From: CBDUBH01 sp965365345
GTDB lineage: Bacteria > Bacteroidota > Ignavibacteria > Ignavibacteriales > SURF-24
DNA: 64,000 nt
Assembly (NCBI GenBank): GCA_965365345.1
Contig: CBDUBH010000001.1
Span: forward strand, 1 to 64,000
Direction of reading: 5' to 3'
Shown: positions 35,298 through 43,998 of the stretch, piece after piece
How positions within the stretch are numbered: the stretch's first letter is position 1
Layout of the letters: each line of letters begins with the position of its first letter
The notes under the pieces: generated by a model
What the model saw: only the letters and a program-made list of their open reading frames with translations
Told to the model about the DNA's origin: nothing
Database searches by the model: none
Position numbers and translations under genes: made by a program

Positions 35298-35813
35298 ATG
35301 GAAAATTTTAATCTTAACGCAAAAGAATATTCATGGAAGGATGAATTCAAAAGGTGGATCCCTTCAATTTTGATGCTGCCGATAATGCTTTACTGGATCT
35401 TTAACCGCGGCGAATACGGATTAATTGATAACGCGGATTTAGTGATTCACGAAGCCGGGCATGTTTTCTTTTTCTTTTTTGGAAAATTCATATACACTTT
35501 AGGCGGAACTTTAATGCAGATAATTTTACCCTCGCTTATCGTGTATTATTTTTTCAGAAATCTTTACAAAACCGGAATGCAATTCGGTTTGCTTTGGCTC
35601 GGGCAAAATTTAATTAACATCAGTGTTTATGCCGCTGATGCAAGCTCGCAAAAACTTCCGCTTCTCGGCGGAAGCAAAGTTTATCATGATTGGAATTACA
35701 TGCTGAACGCAATCGGAATTTTGCAATATGATTTTGCGGTCGGCTATTTTTTCTTCGGACTTTCTTTTATAATTTTTATCATTGCTTTGATACTTCCGAA
35801 ATTTATCGAATAA
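35298..35813 (+). CDS. Small integral membrane protein with an HEAGH motif
   Basis: 171 residues with about four to five membrane segments (WIPSILMLPIMLYWIF at 20-35, VFFFFFGKFIYTLGG, LMQIILPSLIVYYFF, MQFGLLWLGQNLINISVYA, and a C-terminal VGYFFFGLSFIIFIIALIL). H51-E-A-G-H55 lies just before a membrane segment, as in M50-type intramembrane metalloproteases, and D113 or H/D residues in GSKVYHDWNY could be the third ligand. It is much shorter than site-2 proteases and has no PDZ domain, so activity is uncertain. I do not recognise a named family. Stand-alone gene. Confidence 0.7.
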   Translation: MENFNLNAKEYSWKDEFKRWIPSILMLPIMLYWIFNRGEYGLIDNADLVIHEAGHVFFFFFGKFIYTLGGTLMQIILPSLIVYYFFRNLYKTGMQFGLLWLGQNLINISVYAADASSQKLPLLGGSKVYHDWNYMLNAIGILQYDFAVGYFFFGLSFIIFIIALILPKFIE

Positions 35814-35947
35814 ATTCATTTTGAAAATTTTACAATTTTCTATTCTACGAAATAATTATTGCACTTAATTTTTGTTGATAATTTATTTCTAATTTTTAAA
35901 TTAAATCAACTTATAAATTAATATTAAATTTTCAGGAAGGATAAAAT

Positions 35948-36217
35948 ATGGATTGTCCGAATTGTAAAACCGAATTAAAAATATCTTCACGCGAAGGCGT
36001 TGAAATTGATTACTGTCCAACTTGCCGTGGAGTTTGGCTTGATCGAGGTGAACTTGATAAAATTATTGAAAGAACAAATCAATATTACGGCAGGGAGGAT
36101 GATGATTTCAATAAACAAAAATCAAAAGATTCTGATTACGACTATAACAAAAAGAATTATGATAGTACAAAGCCCCGCAAGAAAAGATCTTTCTTTGATG
36201 ATTTTTTTGATTTTTAA
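35948..36217 (+). CDS. zf-TFIIB domain protein
   Basis: 89 residues. Residues 1-40 are a zf-TFIIB zinc ribbon (MDCPNCKTELKISSREGVEIDYCPTCRGVWLDRGELDKII) with both CxxC pairs. The rest is a charged, probably disordered tail (DDDFNKQKSKDSDYDYNKK) ending in an aromatic/acidic FFDDFFDF. Proteins of this sort are common and uncharacterised. AGGAAGGA at 35935-35942 is a good ribosome site. Confidence 0.88.
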   Translation: MDCPNCKTELKISSREGVEIDYCPTCRGVWLDRGELDKIIERTNQYYGREDDDFNKQKSKDSDYDYNKKNYDSTKPRKKRSFFDDFFDF

Positions 36218-36236
36218 TTAACTGAAATTTCAAATT

Positions 36237-36268
36237 ATTTGAGACGCGAAGATTTTCGCGTCTCAAAT
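36237..36268. terminator. Perfect 14-bp hairpin between convergent genes
   Basis: ATTTGAGACGCGAA (36237-36250), loop GATT, TTCGCGTCTCAAAT (36255-36268). It lies between the stops of two convergent genes. No T run follows on either strand, so it is a likely but unusual bidirectional terminator. Confidence 0.6.
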
Positions 36269-36291
36269 TCAAAATGGAAATTAAATTCCAA

Positions 36292-36735
36292 TTAAAATAT
36301 TAATAATGCAACCAGAATTACAGCAACTGCAGCTCCCGCAACGGTTACAATTGTTCTGCTGAAATTCTCATCTTCTCTTTCTTCTTCAATTTCAATCGGT
36401 TGCGCATTTGCGGCAGGAGTTGCAGGAACCGGCTCTATCTTCTTTCCTTCGGCTACATCACCGCCAATAACTTGTGTCTCACCTTCTTTAAGTTCATTTG
36501 ATGAATCTTCAAAAGTTAAAATTGTGCCGTTGGTCAATCTTAAAAATTTTACTTCCGCTTTCTGAAATTCGTAAGGAAGATTTGTCATATTATCAACAAA
36601 TTCAATTGTGCGGGAAGTAACTTTAACAACTTTTCCGTCAAACATTTTTCCGTTTTTAAGTTCTATTCTGTCTAGATCGGTTTGTGCAAAAACCAAAAGC
36701 GGCAGCAAAAACAATGCAAATATAATCTTTTTCAT
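36292..36735 (-). CDS. Exported protein with C-terminal membrane anchor, unknown function
   Basis: 147 residues. Signal peptide MKKIIFALFLLPLLVFAQ, then a small beta-rich region that reads like an SH3/LSM-type fold (DRIELKNGKMFDGKVVKVTSRTIEFVD ... FLRLTNGTILTF), an acidic proline-containing linker (EPVPATPAANAQP, EEEREDE) and a C-terminal hydrophobic helix (TIVTVAGAAVAVILVALLIF). Proteins with 'ELKNGxxxxGxVV' cores are frequent in this phylum but lack assigned function. Confidence 0.7.
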   Translation of the reverse strand: MKKIIFALFLLPLLVFAQTDLDRIELKNGKMFDGKVVKVTSRTIEFVDNMTNLPYEFQKAEVKFLRLTNGTILTFEDSSNELKEGETQVIGGDVAEGKKIEPVPATPAANAQPIEIEEEREDENFSRTIVTVAGAAVAVILVALLIF

Positions 36736-36947
36736 AACTCACCCTGCTGTTTCTTTTTTTTGAAAATCTTTTCTATAAATTCAAATTACAAAATTTTGAC
36801 TCATATTCAATAAAGAATTGCAGATGTTCTAAATAAAATATTTTACGTGAATTTTATAAGCCGTTTTATTTTTCATTCTTCCAATTTCCATTTTTCCATT
36901 TTAATTCTTTTTATCTTTATATTTGAATTAATGATATAAAATTTTCA

Positions 36948-38345
36948 ATGACTACAATTTTAATAATATTAATTGCCGCAGCGGTTTTTTATTTTCTGTT
37001 TAAAAGTGCCGGAAATAAAGATGTTCAAAAATTAATTGAAAGCGGAAAATCGAATTTATATGCGGGAAATTATTACGGCGCAATTTCTGATTTTAACAAA
37101 GCGCTTGACTTAAATCCTGACCTGCCGAATGTCTATTTTTTACGCGGCTCGGTAAAATTCAATACCGGAAGTTATGTTGCCGCCATTATTGATCTTTCCA
37201 AAGCTATTGAACTTGAAAAATCAAATCAGGTACTTTCAAAAATTTTCACAAAACGCGGCTCTGCAAAAACCCGATTGAAAAAATTTGATGAAGCAATTAA
37301 TGATTTTGATATTGCATTAAATCATGATGAAAATAATTTTGAAGCTTACCGCGAGCGCGGAATTGTAAAATACGAAAACAGAAATTTTCAGGAAGCGATA
37401 AATGATTTTTCGATCGCATTGAAAATAAACCCTAACGATGCGGCTTCATTAAAATATATTGGCAACGCACAAATAATTTCAGGCAATAAAATTGAGGGCG
37501 GTAGAAATATTCAGCGAGCAGCAGAACTTGGAATGCGCTCGGTTTTTCAGGCGGATGAATCAATAATAAAATCCGTTGATCAAAATTCAATTACTGAAGA
37601 AGAAAAAAAAGAAGCGGAAAAATATTTTAATGAAGGTGAATTTCTTTTTAAAAATAAAGAATACAAAGATGCAATTTCAAAATTTACGCGCGCAATCGAA
37701 ATTGATAAAACTTACGCGCAAGCCTTAAAATTAAGGGCTTTGGCGAAAATTTATCTTTACGAATTCAGAGGTGCGCTAATTGATCTTGATAAAATTATAG
37801 CTTTTGATGCCGTAAATATTGATGCTTTGAATTTGCGCGGATCAGTAAAATTAAATTTGCGCGATCTTAAAGGCGCTGCATCTGATTTTTCCGAAGTGGT
37901 AAAAATTGATGAAGCAAATTTTGAAGCTTATAAAAATTTGGGCAATTTAAAAATCAAACTTCATGATTATCAAAATGCTATCAGCTATTTGAATTATTCA
38001 TTAAAATTAAATCCCGGTTTTGCTGAAGCGTTTGTTTTAAGAGGAATAGCGAAAATTCATTTAGGTGAATTTCAAAATGCGGCTGATGATCTTTCCGATG
38101 CAATTAGAATTAATAGAAGTTACGCAGATGCCTATTTTTACAGGGGTTTGGCTAAAAGCAAAATGAAAAACTTTTACGCTGCGATTGAAGATTTTGATAT
38201 TGCAATAAAGCTTGATCCGAAAGATGCGCAAAAATTTTATTATCGCGGTAATGCAAAAATTCAGGTGGGGGAAAGCGTTAGCGGAAATTCGGATCTGCAC
38301 AAAGCATCGCAGCTCGGCGATATAAATTCTTTTAAAAATTTGTAG
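36948..38345 (+). CDS. TPR-repeat protein with N-terminal membrane anchor
   Basis: 465 residues. One N-terminal membrane segment (TTILIILIAAAVFYFLF) and then about eleven tetratricopeptide repeats in two blocks (about 25-190 and 215-465) separated by a short linker. Typical units: YYGAISDFNKALDLNPDLPNVYFLRG, EAINDFSIALKINPNDAASLKYIGN, EYKDAISKFTRAIEIDKTYAQALK, NAISYLNYSLKLNPGFAEAFVLRG. TPR arrays are protein-binding scaffolds; partners unknown. Confidence 0.88.
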   Translation: MTTILIILIAAAVFYFLFKSAGNKDVQKLIESGKSNLYAGNYYGAISDFNKALDLNPDLPNVYFLRGSVKFNTGSYVAAIIDLSKAIELEKSNQVLSKIFTKRGSAKTRLKKFDEAINDFDIALNHDENNFEAYRERGIVKYENRNFQEAINDFSIALKINPNDAASLKYIGNAQIISGNKIEGGRNIQRAAELGMRSVFQADESIIKSVDQNSITEEEKKEAEKYFNEGEFLFKNKEYKDAISKFTRAIEIDKTYAQALKLRALAKIYLYEFRGALIDLDKIIAFDAVNIDALNLRGSVKLNLRDLKGAASDFSEVVKIDEANFEAYKNLGNLKIKLHDYQNAISYLNYSLKLNPGFAEAFVLRGIAKIHLGEFQNAADDLSDAIRINRSYADAYFYRGLAKSKMKNFYAAIEDFDIAIKLDPKDAQKFYYRGNAKIQVGESVSGNSDLHKASQLGDINSFKNL

Positions 38346-38358
38346 TATTCAATTTGTC

Positions 38359-38386
38359 ATTCCGGTTTAACCGAAATCTTTTTTGT
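38359..38386 (+). terminator. Repeat-derived hairpin plus T run after the TPR gene
   Basis: GTCATTCCGGTTTAACCGAAATCTTTTTTG: CGGTT/AACCG stem with flanking ATT.C/G.AAT pairs and a T run. Confidence 0.65.
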
Positions 38387-38402
38387 TAAATTTCGAAAAT
38401 AG

Positions 38403-38429
38403 AAACCACAGAGGCACAAAGACACAGAG
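38403..38429. repeat. ACCACAGAGGCACAAAGACACAGAG element
   Basis: AAACCACAGAGGCACAAAGACACAGAG; elements with this wording recur in the intergenic DNA of many environmental bacteria. Single copy in this window. Confidence 0.5.
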
Positions 38430-38460
38430 TCAGATTTTAATAAAGGTTGTTTTACTGATC

Positions 38461-38546
38461 TTGTCATCGCAAGACCGAAGGACGTGGCGATCTCTGATAT
38501 TAAAAATTAAAACGCAGAGATTGCTTCGTTTCACTCGCAATGACAA
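38461..38546. repeat. Dispersed TTGTCATCGC...GCAATGACAA inverted repeat
   Basis: Outer arms TTGTCATCGC (38461-38470) and GCAATGACAA (38537-38546), inner GCGATCTCTGAT and GCAGAGATTGC; same family as 506-570. Confidence 0.75.
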
Positions 38547-38625
38547 AAAGATTCCGGGCACCCATTGGCGCAGGCAAGCCGGAATAACGAATTCACATTT
38601 TAATCTTTTTAATCTTTGAATCTTT

Positions 38626-39234
38626 TTAATCTTTCCTGAAATCAAAATGCTGGTAATCTTTGTAATTTTTCCAATCTCCGCCCCACTCCCAGCCTTTAGA
38701 TTTAAATAATTTTACAATTTCGGAATCCTCTAAAATTGTTCCTTTTGCTTTTTTATCGTACTTACTTCCTTTTGGCGCAATTAATTTTCCTTTTATGTAA
38801 GGGTTTTGAAACGGATTTATATCAATTGCATTTCCGGTTGCGTGAAGCGAAAGTTTTTTTGTACCTGCAATTACGCGGTAATTAAATCCGGAAGAATTAT
38901 TATCCCGCATTGAAGTTTCATCATCCCAATTATATTTTACAATAGGAATTACCTTTTCAACGGGAAATTTTATTTTTTTTATCTTTTCGAAAATTTCTTT
39001 TACCTCTTTTTCACGATCCTTATTTACAATAATTTGTCCTTTGTGAAGTTTCCCGTCAAATGAAAAATATTCAACATCAATTAATTTCAGGTTTTTCAAA
39101 ATTTCTTCCGGTGCTTTTGTGCCTTTTACGGCTTCTTCGAAAGTTAAATTGCTGTCAATGATTATTTTTTCCTGCGGTTCAATATTCATAAAAGCCAATA
39201 AAATCAGTATTGAAATTTGTTTTATTAAGATCAT
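38626..39234 (-). CDS. M15-family peptidase (D-Ala-D-Ala carboxypeptidase-like)
   Basis: 202 residues. The zinc-binding and active-site pattern of M15 is present: R110 in TSMRDNNSSGFNYR, H131 and D138 in SLHATGNAIDINP, and H196 in DYQHFDFR. The N-terminal hydrophobic stretch (MILIKQISILILLAFMN) is a signal or anchor, so the enzyme acts in the periplasm, probably trimming peptidoglycan stem peptides. It is convergent with the TPR gene. Confidence 0.88.
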   Translation of the reverse strand: MILIKQISILILLAFMNIEPQEKIIIDSNLTFEEAVKGTKAPEEILKNLKLIDVEYFSFDGKLHKGQIIVNKDREKEVKEIFEKIKKIKFPVEKVIPIVKYNWDDETSMRDNNSSGFNYRVIAGTKKLSLHATGNAIDINPFQNPYIKGKLIAPKGSKYDKKAKGTILEDSEIVKLFKSKGWEWGGDWKNYKDYQHFDFRKD

Positions 39235-39387
39235 TTAAAATTTATCGTAGAAGTTTTTTAATTATTAAAATAATAATTCCTATTGAATAAAATATCAAAA
39301 TTTTTCGATTAAAATTTATCTTGTTTCTACTTTATAATATTTTAATTTAAATAATATGGATTGTATTAATTAATATCAGGAGGTTAG

Positions 39388-39792
39388 ATGAATAAGTTTA
39401 GATTTAGTTTTTTAGCAATTTTTTTGTTTTCATTTGCGGTTTTAATTTCTTCATGCGGCGAAACCAATAAAGAAGAAGTAAATGTTGAAACCGAAAAAGC
39501 AGAAGTTCGCAATGATATCAATAATGCAATTGCCGAAATTGATGCAAAAATCGATAGTTTAGGTCAACAAGCTCAAACTGCTTCAGAAGATGCCCGCGAA
39601 GAGATCAATGAACAAATTGAGAATTTACGCGCAAAAAAAGTTGAACTGAACGAAAAATTAAATGAAGTAGATACAAAATCAGATGAAGAATGGGAAGATT
39701 TTAAAGGCGATGTAGATAATTCTTTGGAAGATGTTAGAAGCGGTATCAACGAAGCTACTGAGGAAGTCAGAAGCGAAATCGATTCTTTATAA
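39388..39792 (+). CDS. Coiled-coil lipoprotein
   Basis: 134 residues. Lipobox ISSC with Cys at about residue 23 after MNKFRFSFLAIFLFSFAVL, then a nearly uninterrupted charged helix (AEVRNDINNAIAEIDAKIDSL ... EEINEQIENLRAKKVELNEKLNEVDTKSDEEWEDFKGD) predicted to form a coiled coil. Similar proteins are often called stress-response lipoproteins without functional evidence. AGGAGG at 39379-39384 is a strong ribosome site. Followed 22 bp later by a 49-codon membrane protein gene, probably the same transcript. Confidence 0.8.
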   Translation: MNKFRFSFLAIFLFSFAVLISSCGETNKEEVNVETEKAEVRNDINNAIAEIDAKIDSLGQQAQTASEDAREEINEQIENLRAKKVELNEKLNEVDTKSDEEWEDFKGDVDNSLEDVRSGINEATEEVRSEIDSL

Positions 39793-39814
39793 AAACTTAT
39801 AAAGGAAAATTTAT

Positions 39815-39964
39815 ATGCTTTGGACAATATTTTTAATTTTACTTGTGTTGTGGCTGCTCGGTTTAATTAGCGGCTACACAATCGGCGGTTTTATTCATGT
39901 TTTACTTGTTATTGCAATTGTTGTTGTTTTGATTAGAATAATTCAAGGTAGAAAACCGCTGTAA
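39815..39964 (+). CDS. lmo0937-family small membrane protein
   Basis: 49 residues from the ATG at 39815 to TAA at 39962-39964. Two hydrophobic helices: MLWTIFLILLVLWLLGLI and GGFIHVLLVIAIVVVLIRII, then GRKPL. The pattern (short, L/W-rich start, HVLLVIAIVVVLIRI) is that of the lmo0937 family, which is widespread and often linked to stress loci. AAAGGA at 39801-39806 is the ribosome site. It lies 22 bp after the lipoprotein gene and before a strong terminator, so the two form a short operon. Confidence 0.85.
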   Translation: MLWTIFLILLVLWLLGLISGYTIGGFIHVLLVIAIVVVLIRIIQGRKPL

Positions 39965-40044
39965 TTCAATGTATAATTAGAATTATAAATTTGAATTAAA
40001 GCCGTCATTCCGATTAATCTATAATCTGACGCCAAAAAATTTCC

Positions 40045-40086
40045 AGCCGTCATTCCGGCTTGTCCGGAATCTGACGGCTTTTTTAT
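40045..40086 (+). terminator. Strong repeat-derived intrinsic terminator
   Basis: AGCCGTCA (40045-40052)/TGACGGCT (40072-40079) outer stem, TTCCGG/CCGGAA inner stem, CTTGT loop, then TTTTTTA. A degraded second copy precedes it (39999-40033). Confidence 0.92.
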
Positions 40087-40147
40087 TTTTAAATTCTTTT
40101 TAATTTCTATTCTGATTGATGAAATTTTTCTTTTAGTATTTTGAATC

Positions 40148-41695
40148 TCACTTTTTGAATTTATTCATCAATTTTAATTTTAACTTCATTAAATTTTCAG
40201 TTAACGAAACATGATACACATGCGGATTTATCATTCTTCTAACTCCTGAATCCAATTTTTGAATATCATTTTCGCGCATATTTCTTAATTCTTCAATCGG
40301 CGGAAAATCGTATTTCAAATTTCCTTCTTCCAAAATATCTACTATCAATTTTTCGCTGTTTTTAATTTCACTTTTTTTAATCTTCCTTTTTTTATCTTTA
40401 TCCCACGGATGAAAAATTTCAATTTCATCTTTTTCAAAAGGATTTTCATCTTCTAAAGAAATCAAATCTACTGTTGCTTTTCCGTTTTCGCCGTAAATTC
40501 TGTAAACTTCTTTATCGCCGGGAATCGGAGTTTTTTGCGGCACTTCCGAAATTTTTATTGCGGGCTGCCAATTTTTTTCGTGATAAACAGCCGAAAGTTT
40601 GTAAACTCCGCCAAGCGCGGCATCACCTTCGGACGTTATCAATTTAGTTCCTACACCAAAAATAAATCTGTCAAAAATTTCTTCTGCTTTAAGCCCGAGT
40701 TTAGGCGCTTCTTCAGAAATTTGAGTTAAAATTTGCCAAATAACAATTTCATCCAATTCATTTGAAAGTACAATTTTCACTTCCGGAAATCCCGCATCAT
40801 TTAACATTTTTGCGGCTTGCACACTTAAATAAGCAAGATCGCCTGAATCCAATCTTATTCCGAAAGGTTTGTGTCCTTTTTTCTTCAGCCTTTCAAAAAC
40901 TTTTATAGCATTCGGAATTCCGCTGTTCAAAGTATCAATTGTATCCACAAGTAAAATTGAATCATCGGGATAAAGTTCGGCAAAAGCATCAAACGCATCA
41001 AATTCACTTTCGCCCATTGCCAAAAATAATTGGATTAAACTATGCGCGTGCGTTCCTTTTGCCTGAATTCCTAAAAGCTCAGCAATTCCAACGTTCGAAG
41101 TAAAATCCGCGCCGCCGATTAATGCTGCTCTTGCTCCTGCAATTGCGCCTCTATCCTGCGCACGCCTTGTCCCAAATTCCAAAAGCAATTTACATTTTCC
41201 GGCTTCTTTAATTCGTGAAGCTTTTGTTGCGATCAAGGTATGAAAATTTAATTGATTCAAAAGCGCAGTCTCTAAAATTTGCGCCATTGCGATCGGTCCT
41301 TTAATTTCTGTTAAAGGTTCATTCGGATGAACAATTCTTCCTTCGGGAATTGCTTTTAAATTAAGCGAATTGAAATTTCCGTTTTTCAAAAACCAATTTA
41401 AAAAATCATTTTCAAAAAGATTTTTTCCTGAACGGCTTTTCTGATTTTTCAAAAGTTCAATATCTTTCTCGGTGGTTCGCGTATTTTCCATCCAATCAAC
41501 CAGCCATTCAAGTCCGGCATTTACGCAATATCCGGCTTTATTATTTCCGTAATCAGGGTAACTTCTAAAAAAATGATCAAACTGTGCGGGCTTTTCGTGA
41601 ATTCCTAATTTGAAATAAAGCTGCGCCATCATTAGCTGATATTGATCCGTGAATAAAATTCCTTCGGTAATTTTTTGATCAAATTTCTTTAACAC
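40148..41695 (-). CDS. pncB: Nicotinate phosphoribosyltransferase
   Basis: 515 residues, a full-length NAPRTase. Landmarks: LFTDQYQLMMAQLYF, FDHFFRSYP, LLEFGTRRAQDRGA, GADFTSNVGIAELLGIQAKGTHAHSLIQ (with the His region used for the phospho-intermediate), GIRLDSGDLAYLS, and FGVGTKLITSEGDAALGGVYKLSAV. It makes nicotinate mononucleotide from nicotinate and PRPP with ATP, the first step of the NAD salvage (Preiss-Handler) route, in the cytoplasm. Stand-alone leftward gene. Confidence 0.94.
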   Translation of the reverse strand: MLKKFDQKITEGILFTDQYQLMMAQLYFKLGIHEKPAQFDHFFRSYPDYGNNKAGYCVNAGLEWLVDWMENTRTTEKDIELLKNQKSRSGKNLFENDFLNWFLKNGNFNSLNLKAIPEGRIVHPNEPLTEIKGPIAMAQILETALLNQLNFHTLIATKASRIKEAGKCKLLLEFGTRRAQDRGAIAGARAALIGGADFTSNVGIAELLGIQAKGTHAHSLIQLFLAMGESEFDAFDAFAELYPDDSILLVDTIDTLNSGIPNAIKVFERLKKKGHKPFGIRLDSGDLAYLSVQAAKMLNDAGFPEVKIVLSNELDEIVIWQILTQISEEAPKLGLKAEEIFDRFIFGVGTKLITSEGDAALGGVYKLSAVYHEKNWQPAIKISEVPQKTPIPGDKEVYRIYGENGKATVDLISLEDENPFEKDEIEIFHPWDKDKKRKIKKSEIKNSEKLIVDILEEGNLKYDFPPIEELRNMRENDIQKLDSGVRRMINPHVYHVSLTENLMKLKLKLMNKFKK

Positions 41696-41826
41696 TTTTT
41701 ACCTCGTAAAAAACTTTTATCGTTTCATAAATTCAATCTAAAAAAATAAAGATGAATTGCTTTACAAAATTTTATTGCCTAAAGAGTAATAATTTTTTAA
41801 AATGATTTTATAAGCAGGAATAAAGA

Positions 41827-42906
41827 ATGAACTTAAAAAAGATATTTACAACTCCCGTAAAAATCATACTTATAATTGTTGTGCTATTAATTGCTTTCAG
41901 AATTGCGCTGCCGCACATTGTTTTGAAATACGTTAACAAACAATTAAATGAAATGGAAGGATATTCCGGACACGTTAACGATATTGATATTCATCTTTAC
42001 CGCGGCGCTTACGAAATTGAAGGCGTTGAAATTTTAAAAACAGAAGGAAACATCGGCGCACCGTTTTTCAACACCGATAAAATTGATCTTTCAATTGAAT
42101 GGAAAGCAATCTTTGACGGCTCACTCGTCGGTGAAATTTCTTTCGTGAATCCTAAAATAAATTTCGTAAAAGGTCCGACCGAGGAACAAACTCAAACCGG
42201 ACCCGATGATGAATCCTGGCAGCAAACCGTTCAGGATCTTTTTCCTTTAAATATAAATCGCTTTGAAATTTTTAACGGTGAAGTACATTACCGTGATTTT
42301 CATTCTGATCCGCAAGTTGATATTTACATTCATCAAATTGATGCAATTGCCACAAATCTTACAAATAGTTTAGATGTTGCAAAATCACTTTTCGCAAATA
42401 TAAACGCGAAAGGCGTTGCGTTAAAATCAGGCGAGTTCAAATTGAATTTAACAATGAATCCTTACGCCGAGCAGCCGACTTTCAGTCTTGATGCCGAATT
42501 AACAAATTTAAATTTGGTTGAAATAAATAATTTTTTGCAGGCTTACGGAAATTTTGATGTTGAAAAAGGGAAGTTTAATTTATTTACAGAAATGGCTGCA
42601 GCCGAAGGAAAATTTGAAGGTTACGCAAAACCGCTTTTAAAAGATGTTGAAGTTTTCAGATGGAAAGAAGATCACGACAATTTTCTTCAGGGAGTTTGGG
42701 AAGCAATTGTTGGAACCGTTACTGAAATTTTTGAAAATCAGCCGAAAGATCAAGTTGCAACAGAAATTCCGATAAGCGGGAAGTTTGACGATCCGGAAAT
42801 CGGAGTTTGGTCAACAATCGGCGGCTTACTAAAAAATGCTTTTATTCAGGCTTTGGTGCCGGGAATTGAACAAAAACTAAATTTAGAAAATGTGAAGGAT
42901 GAATAA
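41827..42906 (+). CDS. AsmA/DUF748-like membrane-anchored protein
   Basis: 359 residues. One N-terminal membrane segment (IILIIVVLLIAFRIALPHIVLKYV) and then a long beta-rich periplasmic domain with FNTDKIDLSIEWKAIFDGSLVGEISFVNPKINFVKGP and VEKGKFNLFTEMAAAEGKFEGYAKPLLKDVEVF, the features of DUF748 within the AsmA-like superfamily. Such proteins have been connected with lipid transfer across the envelope; here this is family inference only. AGGAAT lies at 41816-41821. Confidence 0.75.
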   Translation: MNLKKIFTTPVKIILIIVVLLIAFRIALPHIVLKYVNKQLNEMEGYSGHVNDIDIHLYRGAYEIEGVEILKTEGNIGAPFFNTDKIDLSIEWKAIFDGSLVGEISFVNPKINFVKGPTEEQTQTGPDDESWQQTVQDLFPLNINRFEIFNGEVHYRDFHSDPQVDIYIHQIDAIATNLTNSLDVAKSLFANINAKGVALKSGEFKLNLTMNPYAEQPTFSLDAELTNLNLVEINNFLQAYGNFDVEKGKFNLFTEMAAAEGKFEGYAKPLLKDVEVFRWKEDHDNFLQGVWEAIVGTVTEIFENQPKDQVATEIPISGKFDDPEIGVWSTIGGLLKNAFIQALVPGIEQKLNLENVKDE

Positions 42907-43297
42907 TTTCTGATTTAATAATTTTTTATAGACTCAAATTTTACGGGATGAATTAGAAAATAATATTTTCTTTTTCATCCTTTATTTTTTTAAATAATCT
43001 TTTCTAATGATCAAACTTGTATCTGCTTTTTTAACTTTTTTGAATCGGGAAATATTTTAATTTAAAATTATGAAAAGTCTTACGGAAATTTTTATTAATT
43101 GATTTTTAATCGAATAAAATTTCAATGGATTTTTGAGATTTAATTTAATGTTTGTACATTATGTTTTTGCAAAAATTCAGTTTAATTTTTAAATAAATCC
43201 GCCTAAAAAATTTCATCTTTTAAATTTGATTTTTCAGATTTTAAAAAAATTTTTAGCGAGTTGAATTTTCAGGAATGTGTAATTTTCATTAAGAAAA
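42907..43297. other. AT-rich intergenic region
   Basis: I see no gene, repeat or hairpin of note; very T/A-rich sequence. Confidence 0.5.
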
Positions 43298-43834
43298 ATG
43301 AATTTAGATATAAAACATCAAATAGAAAAAATATTCAGACAATCAAATTCCGCAAATGCTCTTTTTGATGCTTTTGAAAATGCGATAAGCAATAAAATTA
43401 ATGATCCCGAAGTTTACAAAACTCTTCTAAGCAATAAAACTTTAAACATAGATGAAGTAAAATTTTACGCTGAAGTTTTAAGCAGAAAATTCAGTGAAAT
43501 AAGTTACGATCTTTATCTTTGGACCGGCAGCATTTTAGAAACCTGCACTTCATGCGATCCTCAATCAGCTTTCGATTATTACAAAAAGGCATTGTTTTGT
43601 AAAGTTAACGATCATATTCCGCTACTTAAAATTTTGAGTATGTACAATCCGGATCTTGATCTTCCTCCAAAAGAAGAAGTTATAAAATTTTGCAGCGAGC
43701 AGGCAAAAAGCGTAAAATTAAAAAGTCGGGTTTATTTTGCTTTAGCAGAGTTTTGCGGAAAATTAAATGACGAAGTTCAAAAAAAGAAATTTTCGGCTTT
43801 GGCTGCAAAATGCGCAAAAGAAGAAAGCGGTTGA
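43298..43834 (+). CDS. Helical protein of unknown function
   Basis: 178 residues, no signal peptide or membrane segment. Mostly helical with a TPR-like unit (FDYYKKALFCKVNDHIPLLKILSMYNPDLDL) and several cysteines (ETCTSCDP, FCSEQ, EFCGK, KCAKEE). I do not recognise a family. A dispersed palindrome follows at 43912. Confidence 0.6.
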   Translation: MNLDIKHQIEKIFRQSNSANALFDAFENAISNKINDPEVYKTLLSNKTLNIDEVKFYAEVLSRKFSEISYDLYLWTGSILETCTSCDPQSAFDYYKKALFCKVNDHIPLLKILSMYNPDLDLPPKEEVIKFCSEQAKSVKLKSRVYFALAEFCGKLNDEVQKKKFSALAAKCAKEESG

Positions 43835-43911
43835 TATTTTGGAATTTCAGAAACTCAGAATATAAGAATTGAGAAGTTTCATTTGTTAAAATTATTTAGA
43901 ATAAAATGTCT

Positions 43912-43928
43912 TTCCGGCTTGTCCGGAA
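43912..43928. repeat. TTCCGGCTTGTCCGGAA palindrome
   Basis: Perfect TTCCGG/CCGGAA stem with the CTTGT loop of the 40045 family; no T run. Confidence 0.7.
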
Positions 43929-43998
43929 TCAGGAATTTTATAAATAAATTAAATCCAAAGTTATTAATTAAAAAATACTTTGTAAGCAGTAAATTGAG

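Larger units (their letters stand above)
38346..38625. other. Repeat-filled intergenic region between convergent genes
   Basis: No gene. It holds a terminator-like hairpin (38359-38386), an ACCACAGAGGCACAAAGACACAGAG element (38403-38429), a TTGTCAT inverted repeat (38461-38546) and a split ATTCCGG...GCCGGAAT element (38549-38587). Confidence 0.75.

Noticed and set aside
38383..38645. Open frames on both strands of about 70-78 codons
   Set aside because: They consist of dispersed repeats (CACAGAGGCACAAAGACACAGAG and TTGTCATCGC...GCAATGACAA) and overlap each other; no ribosome site or known domain.
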